From Cylindrobasidium torrendii FP15055 ss-10 (Eukaryota; Basidiomycota; Agaricomycetes; Agaricales; Physalacriaceae), in NCBI GenBank assembly GCA_000934385.1, contig KN880451.1, positions 1-64,000 of the forward strand: 64,000 bases of DNA, written 5' to 3'. The notes beneath the pieces are model-generated. The model saw only the letters and a list, made by a program, of their open reading frames with translations. It was not told the DNA's origin and did no database searches. The position numbers and the translations under genes were made by a program. The stretch's first letter is position 1. Each line of letters starts with the position of its first letter. Below are positions 1 through 10,218 of this stretch, piece by piece.

Positions 1-538
1 GTACAGTACCGGTACTTATGCTCGGTACCCATGTTTTGGGGGTTAGGTCCGCCACCCTAAAACTGGCCTTCTGAGTTCTCAAAAATAAGATAAGAATAAG
101 AAGATAAGCCACTGAATTCTATCCTCCCCCCACCTTGCCACTAGTCGTCATCCTCAGTGCTTCTGACTCTTCAATTTTGTAGCCTATCGACATTCTTCTC
201 AAGCGTGTTTTATATTGCATTCGTCCATCGTTGACATCCAGGATACGCTTCAGGTATTGTTTTCCCAATTATCTCTGCTACAAGCCTGGTGAATCGTTGT
301 CTGCGCCATCCTCTGACGATGATCACACTAGCTCTGAATACTATAGTGAGCAGGTATCAACGGCTTAGGTAGGGCGTTTCGCGCCTTCTGGCACGACGAC
401 TTAAACGCCTTCGAAAACACACCATAGCCTTACCCTAGACCTGAGTTTGAGCGTAAGTTAAGTAGAACAAGCCATTCCCATGTTGAATGCATTTATGGCA
501 AAAAAAACGAAACATCAGCAATGATACACCCTAATAGA
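1..538. other. intergenic, no gene seen
   Basis: This is the 3' flank of the minus-strand T-protein gene and may include the control region of a gene beyond the left edge. No coding stretch with family character or splice-consistent frame is visible. The first 30 bases carry several GGTACC/GTACCGGTAC-like palindromic words of no clear meaning. Confidence 0.5.
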
Positions 539-1909
539 TCAACCTCTCCAGTAGTTTGTCGGCACGAACGGCATTGGTGTGAGTGTCGCTGTCCTCCTCT
601 TGTCGCGGACCTCAACCTCCACGGCTGTGCCCTTCTTGTGATTGCCATTCTTCACATAACCCATTGCAATGTTCTTCCCTAGTGTGGGCGAAGGGATTCC
701 CGATGTGACCTCTCCCAACAGCTCGTCTGTCCCGGGCAAGAATATCTTGGCACCATGTCGAGCGGGCGCACCGTCGACAATCATCCCCACGCGCCGCCTG
801 GGCGGGCCCTGCTTTAAGTGTTTGCCCACCGTCTCGCCGCCGATGAAGTCTAGCTTTTCTCGCCTGTCCTTGCCGATGACCCATGCAAGCGCACCCTCGA
901 TGGGGCTGATGCTCTCATCCAGATCACTGCCATACAGACACATGCCTGCTTCCAAGCGGAGACTGTCGCGTGCGCCTAAACCGACGAGCATAACCGGGTC
1001 CTTCGCCAGCATCGTCGCGACCTCTTCCGTCTGTTGTGGAGGTATCGATATTTCGAAGCCATCTTCACCGGTGTATCCTCCACGGGCGACATGCAAGGTA
1101 GATCCGCCGTCCAGAGGGACATACGCGGACCGTCCGAACTTTAGTCCGCGCAGGTCGAACGAGGTTAGGTTCTGCAGCGTGCTCGCAGCTTTTGGACCTT
1201 GCAGGGCAACGAGACCCCAGCCTTCGAGTATTTCCATCTCGACTGGCCCTTTCTCCTTTGCCAGAGGGCCTTCATTCCATTCTGTCAAACGTGCGTTGAA
1301 CCATGCGAGGTCTTCCGTGCGACGTCCGGCGTTTGTTACGACATAGTACGCGCCGGGAGAGTGCTTCGTGATAATAGTGTCATCGATTATGCCGCCAGTT
1401 TCATTGAGAAGAACGGATAGAGTGGAGGAATATGCGCCGAGTGTAGACAAGGAGGAAGGCGTGAGCCATTCGAGGAATGCAGTTGCAGTAGGACCGCGGA
1501 AACTACGGATGGGTCAGACGAGAGCAATGATAGTGGCGGGCAGCGCACTTTGTCTGGACCATATGCCCAACATCGAACAGGCCAGCGCTATTCCGAACGT
1601 GGTGGTGGCTAGCAACTAATGCCTGATATCAACTGACTTGTACTTTGCACAACGCATCACGCACCTTGACCAATATCCCCATACGCTAGCGGCATTTCGT
1701 ATCCCGCGAATTCTACCATCTTCGCGCCGTTCTGAATGTGGAAGTCATAAAGACCAGTGCGGCTGAGCTGGATAGATAATCTGCGTGTGAGCCGCTTGCC
1801 CGCTGGGACATTAGAAGCTGCGTACAGCACCAACAGGCGCTGTGGCCATGCGACGGCATTGTGCGTACGTTGGGCGCAGCACGCTGCCTATCAGCCTGCG
1901 GGAGAACAT
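539..1909 (-). CDS. GCV1: aminomethyltransferase, glycine cleavage system T protein, mitochondrial
   Basis: The T-protein takes the aminomethyl group from lipoyl-H-protein and, with tetrahydrofolate, yields methylene-THF and ammonia in the mitochondrial matrix. Four minus-strand exons (1826-1909, 1665-1767, 1549-1615, 539-1502) separated by GT-AG introns of 46-58 nt add up to 405 codons, the usual family length. The start at 1909 opens an Arg-rich, acid-free leader (MFSRRLIGSVLRPTYAQCRR) typical of a matrix presequence. An upstream alternative start lacks that character. Family blocks in order are TGLYDFH, GLFDVGHM, GGYTGEDGFEI, LGARDSLRLEAGMCLYG and a C-terminal barrel containing GMIVDGAPAR and GEVTSG. 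The gene is divergent from the NTF2-like gene at 2513, with about 600 bp of shared upstream DNA. The exon boundaries are inferred by frame but mutually consistent. Confidence 0.93.
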
Positions 1910-2469
1910 AATGGTAGGAGTGGAAGGATGGATAGTGCGATCGGCCGCGGCGCGAAGTCCGCATTTTGATCGGCTCCCCGTTGTTCCGCCCATTCTCATT
2001 TAGGCCACGGCCGACGCTTAAGCTGCAGCTGCAGCACTGGATAGACGCCCTCACGTTGCTGGATTCGTTGTCACGTCCATCAGCACCTTTTCCGTCCCTG
2101 CATATCCGTGCTATTGTGACTAACTGGCCTTGAAGCCTGTGTTCGACGCGCCTTTGGTTTACTACTGTCTATCGAATTTGCGGCAGTACTCGAGATGCCG
2201 GCTGCCTGGGGCGTCCCTACTCAGCCGCCAAATGCGCTGCGATCTCTCATATATGCTAGAAGTACTCAGACCCATACTAGTCGTCGTTTCAAGGGCGCTC
2301 ACAAGGTTCGTTTTTCTGATTTCTTTGGGTTATCCATGAGCGCCTTTATCGTGGTTGGCCAACCACTGTGTCACTGCACCAACAAAGGTTGTGGGTGCCC
2401 AACAGAGATGTGGGTGCGCTTATCAAATGCTATGATCAGAACGCCGAGAAAGCCCTTTTGTGTTTGCAC

Positions 2470-2477
2470 TATATAAG
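2470..2477 (+). promoter_or_regulatory. TATA box of NTF2-like gene
   Basis: TATATAAG lies 36 bp before the ATG at 2513, so the 5' leader should be very short. The inverted paralogue at 12884-13470 has no equally clean TATA element, which suggests the two copies are expressed differently (inference). Confidence 0.55.
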
Positions 2478-2512
2478 CCCTGCTTGCGGAACGTCCTCCT
2501 TATAACTCAACC

Positions 2513-3106
2513 ATGTCTTTCGACCCGCGCTTTCCCCCTTCCAACGCTTCCACTTATCTCAAAGTGGCCTGCAGCTGCTTTATTTCCCTGGCGGACCACG
2601 ACTTCGAAGCAAACCACACTTTTCTGACCGATGACTTTGCCTGGTATGGCCGCCCAAAGTCGGCAGGGTGCCCCGAGAAAGCAGATGAGGCTACACTTCG
2701 TGGTATGATGGAAATGCTTCCAGCAGTCTTCGAGAAGGGTGCGATGAAAGTACGTAGCACCGTATGGTTAGAAGACTGTTTAGCTAACCAGACGACAGTA
2801 TACTGTCCACAATGTCTACGAAGGCAAAGCAGAGGATGGTGCCTTTGTTCTCACCATTCTGGTCGGTTATCCTTTCATCGGTGACGGTGAGGCATGTACT
2901 GAGATGCATCTTTACAGACAGAGACCAATTGTGTCTCCAAGCACGGAACCCCATGGCACCAAGAATATGCTGTGATTATCGAGTTTGTTGGACCGGCTGC
3001 GGAGCCCAAGATACGCGTGTTTCGCGAATTTCAGGATAGCAAGTCCATTGTTGACTTTGGCATCGCGGAGGAGACAAAACGAAAGGAGTTGGCCGCCAAT
3101 GCATAG
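2513..3106 (+). CDS. NTF2-like / SnoaL-fold protein, copy 1
   Basis: A 162-residue protein of three exons (2513-2749, 2799-2861, 2918-3106), all split in phase 0. Size, the TDDFAWYGRP segment and the alternating strand pattern (YTVHNVYEGKAEDGAFVLTIL, then EYAVIIEFVG, then PKIRVFREF, taken as separate strands) suggest the cone-shaped NTF2-like fold of SnoaL and ketosteroid-isomerase relatives. No specific substrate can be assigned. There is no signal peptide or membrane segment, so it is probably cytosolic. A second copy with the same exon lengths sits inverted at 12884-13470; by hand count about 126 of 162 residues match. The fold assignment rests on pattern only; the gene model itself is firm because both copies agree exon by exon. 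Confidence 0.8.
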
Positions 3107-3606
3107 TGTATTTTATGAGCTTTAGGATAATACCAAGCAGAATGCAACGTAGGAAATTGAACGAGTGGCTATTGTCGCATGATAGGGTGCTAGGCGCTAG
3201 AACACCCAGTAAATCACGCTCAAGATCACGCTTCTGAGTCAGCGAGACCCGCGCGGTAACGCGTCAGGTTGCGCGCACAAACAAGCAACAACGCGTTTGC
3301 ACGTGAGGTGCCGACGACGCGGCGCCGATCGCGTTTTGAGCGCGTTATGAAGTGAAGTCGCGCTCACACCGCTTTCATAAATGAAAGGCCCGCCCGTCGA
3401 AATAAATCTAGCATTTTAAAACAAATTGACAAGTCATTTGAAGGAAATAAACACGGCTTTTTGTCAGCTCAACGATCGCCTAGGTTGATCAGGATCATTA
3501 GGTCAGACGCCGTGTTTATAATCAGCCTCGCCTCTCTGCTCCGCACCATCACCTCCTCCTCCCCCCTCACCCGCCGTTTCCTCTATATCCTCACCCAGCG
3601 GCACCC
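3107..3606. other. intergenic, RNR1 promoter region
   Basis: No gene. The stretch holds the 3' end of the NTF2-like gene and a GC-rich block (about 3240-3375) with two ACGCGT words and several CGCGTT/GCGCG words, followed by a pyrimidine-rich tract just before the RNR1 start. Confidence 0.6.
3259..3296 (+). promoter_or_regulatory. two MCB (ACGCGT) boxes upstream of RNR1
   Basis: Perfect ACGCGT at 3259-3264 and 3291-3296, about 310-350 bp before the RNR1 ATG, with further CGCGTT words downstream. MluI cell-cycle boxes bind the Mbp1/Swi6 (MBF) complex and drive G1/S transcription of ribonucleotide reductase in yeasts. Spacing and pairing support the same control here, though binding is inference. 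Confidence 0.5.
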
Positions 3607-6600
3607 ATGGCTTACGTTTTCAAGCGAGGTATGTGCTCTCCTGCCCATGATATTCGACTTTCTGACCAAGTTTTAGACGGGTATGTTGGTATCTGCGCGT
3701 CCGGACGCGTCGCTGATCACATTTTCTGTTATTCAGGCGCAAGGAGCGCATTCAGTTTGATAAGGCGAGTTCCTTCATTGGCGAGGCTTTTTCAACCTGA
3801 CCAAGCACAGATCACGGCCCGCATCGAAAAACTGTGCTACGGCCTCGACACGAACCATGTTGATCCCATTGCGTATGTCACGCTTTCGTGTTGTCCAGTC
3901 ATGTCTGATATGGCTCCAGAGTAACCCAGAAGGTTGTGCAGGGTGTGTATGGTGGCGTGACTACGGTTGAACTCGACGTGCGTGATCCGTTCTGCCCACT
4001 ACCTGTTGTTAACGCTTTCGTAGAATTTGGCTGCTGAGACTGCTGCATATCTTACCACCAAGCATCCCGACTATGCGATCCTCGCTGCGCGCATCGCGAT
4101 ATCCAACCTCCACAAGGAGACCAAGAAACAGTTTTCCCATGTTATCGAAGATTTGTACAACTATGTAAACCCCAAGAACAACAAGCCCGCCGGTATGATC
4201 TCAAAGGAGGTCTACGACGTCGTCAAGGCCAATGCAGAGACCTTGGACTCAGCCATCCTATACACCCGTGACTTCAACTATAACTTGTGCGTTTCCGCAC
4301 GCTGCATCCTGTCCAATACTTATACTCTCACAGCTTTGGCTTCAAGACGCTTGAGCGCTCGTACCTCCTCCGTATCAACAACCGCGTGGCAGAAAGACCC
4401 CAACACATGATCATGCGTGTCGCTGTTGGTGTTCACGGCTCCGACATCGAGCGCGTCCTCGAGACATACAACTTGATGTCCGAGAAGTACTTCACCCATG
4501 CATCGCCAACCCTCTTCAACGCGGGGACCCCGCATCCCCAGCTCTCCTCTTGCTTCCTTGTCTGTATGAAGGACGACTCCATTGAAGGCATCTACGACAC
4601 CCTCAAGAGCTGTGCTATGATCAGCAAGACCGCAGGTGGCATTGGTCTCAGCATCCATAACATTCGCGCAACCGGGTACGCTGTTTCCCCCCGCCCATTG
4701 CTTGATCTAATGACTTGTCCAGTTCATACATCGCTGGCACCAACGGTTTCTCGAACGGTATTGTGCCCATGCTTCGTGCATACGACGCAACCGCTCGCTA
4801 TGTTGACCAAGGCGGCAACAAGCGCCCTGGCGCCTTTGCCATCTATCTTGAGCCATGGCACGCCGACATTTTCGACTTCCTTGACCTGCGCAAGAATCAC
4901 GGGAAGGAGGAAGTCCGCGCTCGCGACCTGTTCTACGCTCTGTGGATTTCTGACCTTTTGTACGTCATGTCGGTCATTTCCTGATTGTACCTAACAATGG
5001 ACACAGCATGAAGCGCGTCGAGGCCGGTGGAGAATGGTCTCTGTTCTGCCCTAACGAAGCACCGAATCTCCATGAAGTGCACAGTGAGGAATTTGAGGAG
5101 CTCTATACGCGTTATGAACGCGAAGGCCGTGCCCGCAAGACTATTCCCGCCCAGAAGCTCTGGTATGCGATTCTCGAGGCGCAGATAGAGACTGGTGGAC
5201 CCTTCATGTGCTACAAGGATGCCAGCAATTGTACGCCGTCTTCAACCTCTTTCCCCCCTCAATGCTCACCATTATCTAGCGAAATCGAACCAGAAGAACC
5301 TTGGTACCATCAAATCATCCAACCTCTGCACAGAGATCATCGAGTATTCATCGCCCGAAGAAACCGCCGTCTGCAATCTCGCGTCTGTCGCTTTACCCAC
5401 TTTCGTCCGCCAAGGCAAGTACGACTTCCAGAAGCTGCACGATGTTACCAAGGTCGTCGCCTTCAACCTGAACCGTATTATCGATGTCAACTACTACCCT
5501 ACGCCGGAGGCGCGCCGCTCGAACATGCGTCATCGCCCCATCGGTGTCGGTGTGCAGGGTCTCGCGGATGCCTTCATGGCTCTTCATCTCCCTTTCGAAT
5601 CGCCTGAAGCCCGCCTCCTTAACAAGCAGATTTTCGAAACCATCTACCACGCTGCGGCAGAGGCTAGTTGCGAAATTGCGGCTCAGGATGGTGCATACGA
5701 GACCTATCAGGGCAGTCCCGCTTCGCAAGGACTCTTGCAGTACGACATGTGGGGCGTAACGCCGACGGATATGTGGGACTGGGATACTCTCAAGGCCAAC
5801 ATCAAGATCCACGGCCTACGCAACTCGCTTCTGTGTGCGCCTATGCCGACTGCGTCGACTAGTCAGATGCTGGGTAACAATGAGTGCTTTGAGCCTTACA
5901 CAAGGTGAGTTTGAAATGGCTAGCAAAGAGCTAGACGCTGACGTTCCTTAGTAACATCTACACTCGTCGTGTCCTTGCTGGTGAATTCCAGGTCGTGTGT
6001 CCATGGCTTCTCCGCGAGCTTGTCGACCTCGAGCTCTGGGACGACAACATGAAAAACATGATTATCGCGCACAACGGATCCATCCAGAACATCCCAAATA
6101 TCCCTGACGCTACCAAGGCCATCTACAAGACGGTTTGGGAAATTTCTCAGAAGAAGGTTCTCGACTTGGCTGCCGACCGCGGGGCCTTCATCTGTCAAAG
6201 CCAAAGCTTAAACGTGCATCTCCAAGCGCCAACGCTCGGGCAGTTGACATCTATGCACTTCTATGGGTGGAAGAAGGGCTTGAAGACGGGGATGTACTAT
6301 CTGCGGACGAGGCCTGCGGCACAGGCGATTCAGTTCACTGTCGACCAGAGTTTGTTGAAGGAGGCGAAGAAGGCGGTGTCAACGCCGACCGCGCCTATCA
6401 CTGCTGCGACACCGATCAAGGCTTCGCCGGTACCAGTGGTAGAGGCAGTTGCTGCGCCTGCCGGAGGGTTGCCTACGCCGACTGCGGACAGGTCACCGAC
6501 GCTTGACGCAAAGCCGACCGATGCTCAGCCCGCTGCCGAGCCAATGGATCCCGAGCTGGAGAAGATGCTTGCGGAGCTGGCCATAGAGGATCCCGAGTAT

Positions 6601-6699
6601 GCTGCTGCTGTGAGGAGGCAGAAGCAGCGCGAGCTCGATGATGCGAGGTTGCAGTGTTCGTTGGAGAACAAGGAGGCGTGCGTTATGTGCTCTGGTTGA
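3607..6699 (+). CDS. RNR1: ribonucleoside-diphosphate reductase large (R1) subunit
   Basis: Class Ia R1 subunit; it reduces NDPs to dNDPs with the R2 radical subunit. Eleven exons: 3607-3628, 3677-3680, 3737-3764, 3811-3872, 3920-3977, 4024-4286, 4334-4675, 4723-4959, 5007-5230, 5280-5904, 5952-6699, giving 870 codons. The N-terminal ATP-cone ([18 protein letters not shown]) is assembled only if a 4-nt exon is used and the third intron is GC-AG. Catalytic residues are visible: Cys in SSCFLV, radical Cys and Glu in SSNLCTEI, Cys in AVCNLAS, and the C-terminal redox pair CVMCSG. About 85 Ala/Pro/Thr-rich residues precede the tail, a variable linker known in fungal R1. Upstream MCB boxes suggest S-phase control. 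No frame damage is seen; the length is normal. Confidence 0.96.
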
Positions 6700-7095
6700 A
6701 TGGATTGTGCGACGTGCTGCCTTGTATAGTTTATGTGGATGTGTTATTTCGAGCTGATGATTTCGTATATAGGTATAATAGATGAATTTCATGTATTTTT
6801 CTCTTCACTTCGATGTGGGGCTCTGAATCGACTAGCGGTTTCAAGAAAATGTCGGGCTCAAGGGAACGCGGCTAAGTGAGAATATTATATGAAACTCGGC
6901 GCGGGCACGCCAGACGCTCACCCTTAAGCTTAGACGCTGGTCAAGCGCTTGACGCAGAATAGTCGGCCCCGAGCTACCTCGAGGGGGACCTTCTGTCCTC
7001 GAGGCCTGCATTCGTGTGGCCATTTTCTCGCGCTAGTGAACTCTATTCCCTCGATGCTTTGCACAGAAGTGAACCTATCATTCCTTAGTACTACC
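6700..7095. other. intergenic
   Basis: This is the 3' UTR region of RNR1 and the upstream region of the C2H2 gene. No additional gene or strong regulatory motif is evident. Confidence 0.5.
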
Positions 7096-8618
7096 ATGCC
7101 ACGTCGACGAATCCCCTGCTCAAAATGCGACTGGACATTCGACTGCGAAACCGCCCTCAACGCACACTGGGCTTCCGAAGCTAAGGATCATCCGTTCTGC
7201 GTGTGGTGCAAGCTGCAGTGTCGCAGTGAAAGCCAGCTTGAGGCGCATCTGCGGATGGAGCATCCTGTTTGCGACGACGAAGAGCACGGGCGCCGGTACT
7301 TTGCACATGAGCTTGGGTTCCAGCAGCATTGCGAGCAGAAGCATAAGACGCGATTCTGTGCAGATTGTGGGTTGTTGACGGCGAATGGGGACGCATTGAG
7401 AGAGGTGAGCATACTTCCTTTGTCGCAGTGGCGGGTGAGAATAGTTGAAATGCGATTGGGTAGCATTACAGAGAGAACCCGGTGCATGCGGCGTGTACGA
7501 TGTGCGAGAAGGGGTTTCGGACACACCAGGCGCTTGTTGCGCATTATGTCGGCGGAGATGCATTTCGTTTGTGCCCTTGATACGTGCATTGAAGTCTTCG
7601 ACGATGCTGAGGGGCTTCGTGAGGTGTGTTCGCTGTTCACGAATTATGTCTCTTTTCTTATTCCTGATCGTTGGGCCATCAGCACTTCCGGGCCGACGCC
7701 CGAGCCCATTGTTTCTGTGAGGTGTGCGATATCAAATTTGGAAGTCCTGTCGCGTTGGTACAGGTGTGTTTCCCGAGGCTTATCCACGAGCCGTATCCTT
7801 AGAGGTGACATATCTCGTAGCATGAGAGAGACCATTCATCTCATAGGTCTGAAAACACAGAGGGCGACAAGCCGTCGTACTGTGGTCCTTGCGAAAGACA
7901 GTTCAAGGATAATATCGCTCTACATCAACATCTCCAGTCATCACACTTTTTCTGCTTTGAGTGTTCGGCGTACTTCGAAACCAACAAGGCCATGAAGCAG
8001 GTGCGCTATTAGGACTCTCCTGACGCCACGATTTTCATTGCGTTGTAGCACTCTCATTGGAGCTCCTTTGCGCACAAGAAACGCACGCTTTCCTGTCCGA
8101 AATGCGACGGAAAATTCAAGCTGGTCTCGTCGTTGCTTGATCATTGGGTCGTGAAGCACGTACCAGAACATGGGTCTCGTTCGCAGCTACAGGAGGCCGC
8201 TATTTCCGCAGGTGTCCCCCCCAGTCTCCTCTTCCCATACTGCATCCCAAATCAAGGCTCCAGAACACGCATCCGAGAGACACTATAACAAGGCTATGGG
8301 ATTGTATCAGTGCCCTGCGTGTGGCCCAGAGAGGACGTTCGAGGAGATCGCGTATCTGGAAATGCATCTGGCTTCAACTGTACATGAACGACCTGCATTT
8401 ACGTGAGTTTATTTGCACTGGCAATGTTATACCGGGCTAATCCCTGCTAAAGGTCGCCGTTCAAGTTCAAGAAGAGTGGAACTCGCACTTTTAGGGACCT
8501 ATGCCATTATGCAAGCCACCTCGAGCGGCGGTGCGCAACAAAGGAGGTTTTCGAGCATAAGAACAAGGAATTGAAGATGTTTGTTGAGGATGTTTTTGCG
8601 CGTATTCTTGTATTGTGA
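7096..8618 (+). CDS. multi-C2H2 zinc-finger protein, apparent frame break
   Basis: Probable nuclear C2H2 protein of unknown target. The first exon (7096-7404) starts MPRRRIPCSKCDWTF and holds CxxC...H...H...CxxC units ending in FCADCGLLTANGDALRE. After introns the fingers continue: CTMCEKGFRTHQALVAHY (exon from about 7476), FVCALDTCIEVFDDAEGL, HCFCEVCDIKFGS, YCGPCERQFKDNIALHQH, FCFECSAYFETNKAMKQH, LSCPKCDGKFKLVSSLLDH and YQCPACGPERTF, ending at the TGA at 8616-8618. Introns of about 48-85 nt join the later exons in frame, including one at about 8211-8262. The step from the second to the third unit (about 7541-7575) needs a one-base frame change that no plausible intron explains. It may be a pseudogene, an assembly error or an unusual splice. 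Neighbours give no functional clue. Confidence 0.65.
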
Positions 8619-8985
8619 AAATCATGCGATGCCAATATGTAGTAATTATTACTGTCGTTCGAGCCATCCAAATTTGCCAATGAGAAAGTATCCATTTTGA
8701 TAGGCTTACAAGTGCACTCAAGATTATATCAGCATTTCTTGTAACGACGCACACTGGTACTAGACTACAGCCTTTTTTACGGCGGACGCTAGCACCAGCA
8801 CTCAACCAATTTGTTCTTCTCTTCCTTCCAATCACACGCTCAACATGATTTATGAATGCATTGCATCTTTACAAGAACCCTGAACCGTTATCGATTTACC
8901 ATACGTATCGTATGCCTAATGGCATAATTTGCCATAATCTTCGGTGTGGCCGAAGAAATCCCGATCTGGGATGATTCGCTGTAGT

Positions 8986-9082
8986 CTCCATCAGGCGGGG
9001 CATACCACAACGAACATCGTCTTTGCGCCTAGCGGAAGACATCTCAAGAACGAGATGTAGTGTTGTAGCCATTCGAAGCCTA
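8986..9082 (+). repeat. diverged direct repeat, copy A
   Basis: Shares CCATCAGGCGGGGC at its left, CGGAAGAC(A/G)TCTCAA in the middle and GTAGCCATTCGAA at its right with copy B about 220 bp downstream, with small indels between the conserved blocks. Origin unknown; possibly the remnant of a small mobile element. Confidence 0.6.
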
Positions 9083-9206
9083 CACATTGAAGCATCAGAC
9101 GCTACTATCCTCGGGCTCACGGCATCAACGTACCATACCGGGCCTTGCCAGCTCGGGAACAGCAGAATGAGCTAGTGTTGTTATATATGCATCAAACAGT
9201 CCGCTG

Positions 9207-9318
9207 CAGCCATCAGGCGGGGCGCACAGCGGACAACATTATCTTCGCGCCATATGTAGAGCGGAAGACGTCTCAAAATTTTGATAGGATTATGGGAGGG
9301 GTAGCCATTCGAACCCTA
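9207..9318 (+). repeat. diverged direct repeat, copy B
   Basis: Second copy of the unit at 8986-9082, in the same orientation and with the same order of conserved blocks. An insertion of about 8 nt precedes the CGGAAGAC block. Confidence 0.6.
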
Positions 9319-10218
9319 GTAGTAATCAGATCATCTATACAACATCTTTGAGCACTACGACGTACTGGGAAGTGCTTGATCAAGCAACCGAAAGTTTCCC
9401 CGGCAGAGAATGGATCCATCTCAGCCTGATTGCACGTCAATCAAAGAGAGATTGTGTATAACCAACGCATGGACGTACCCAGGGAACACGCTCCCGGTGA
9501 GCAGAAGCTACCGCGAGGTCCCTGTGCTGGACCCTTCAATGGATAAAGAAGGTCAGACACAGGCATGGTAGGTATTGGTGCACGCACAAGATGGTGAGGG
9601 TACGGTTCTCCGAAGGAAAGGCGCCCGATTGCTCTTGAAGGGTTTATATACACTTCGGGGGAGCTCGGACCGTGGCGCCTATTCTGCAGTTATGTGGCCC
9701 GGGCGTATTTCGAGGCGTATGGTTTTCCGTTTGATAGACAAAGAGCAAAGGTTAAAGGGAGCACATGGATGATGCAGGAGGAGGACATCGCGGAGGGGTA
9801 TGCATTGGACTAGAATTTAGAACTTGAAATTACTTCTCTCAGAAAAAGAATAACTGACGCTAGTTTCCGGCTCCGCATAGATTGATCCCTGGAATGCTCC
9901 GTTATGAACGTCCTAGGTGCAGCGGAGGCAAATCGACACGTACCTGCGTTTTTTCCAAATCCGGCCAAAGTCTTTGCGACCGCCTAATCCGGTCGCTGGC
10001 TCGATCAACCGTTCAGTTCTGGTCACGAGATCGGAATAACGGTATAAATTGTTGAATACGGCAGGCTTCCTTCTTTCGTTGTACAACGACGATCGTTGGC
10101 TTTGTCTGCGACTACCACAACTACCGCTCTATTCTCACCATCCCTCGGCCTACGAACGCTACCACTACCACTCTCAACGTCCTCACCACCACTATCACCG
10201 CTACTACCGTTACCAAAG

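Larger units (their letters stand above)
8619..10218. other. 1.6 kb gene-poor stretch with direct repeat
   Basis: No supported gene on either strand. It contains a diverged direct duplication (see repeat entries) and, near the right end, a TATAAAT word at about 10043-10049, 170 bp before the next ATG. Short open frames here have no family character. Confidence 0.5.

Noticed and set aside
669..1346. 225-codon open frame antisense to GCV1
   Set aside because: It is the complementary shadow of the T-protein last exon, with no family character and no splice-consistent extension.
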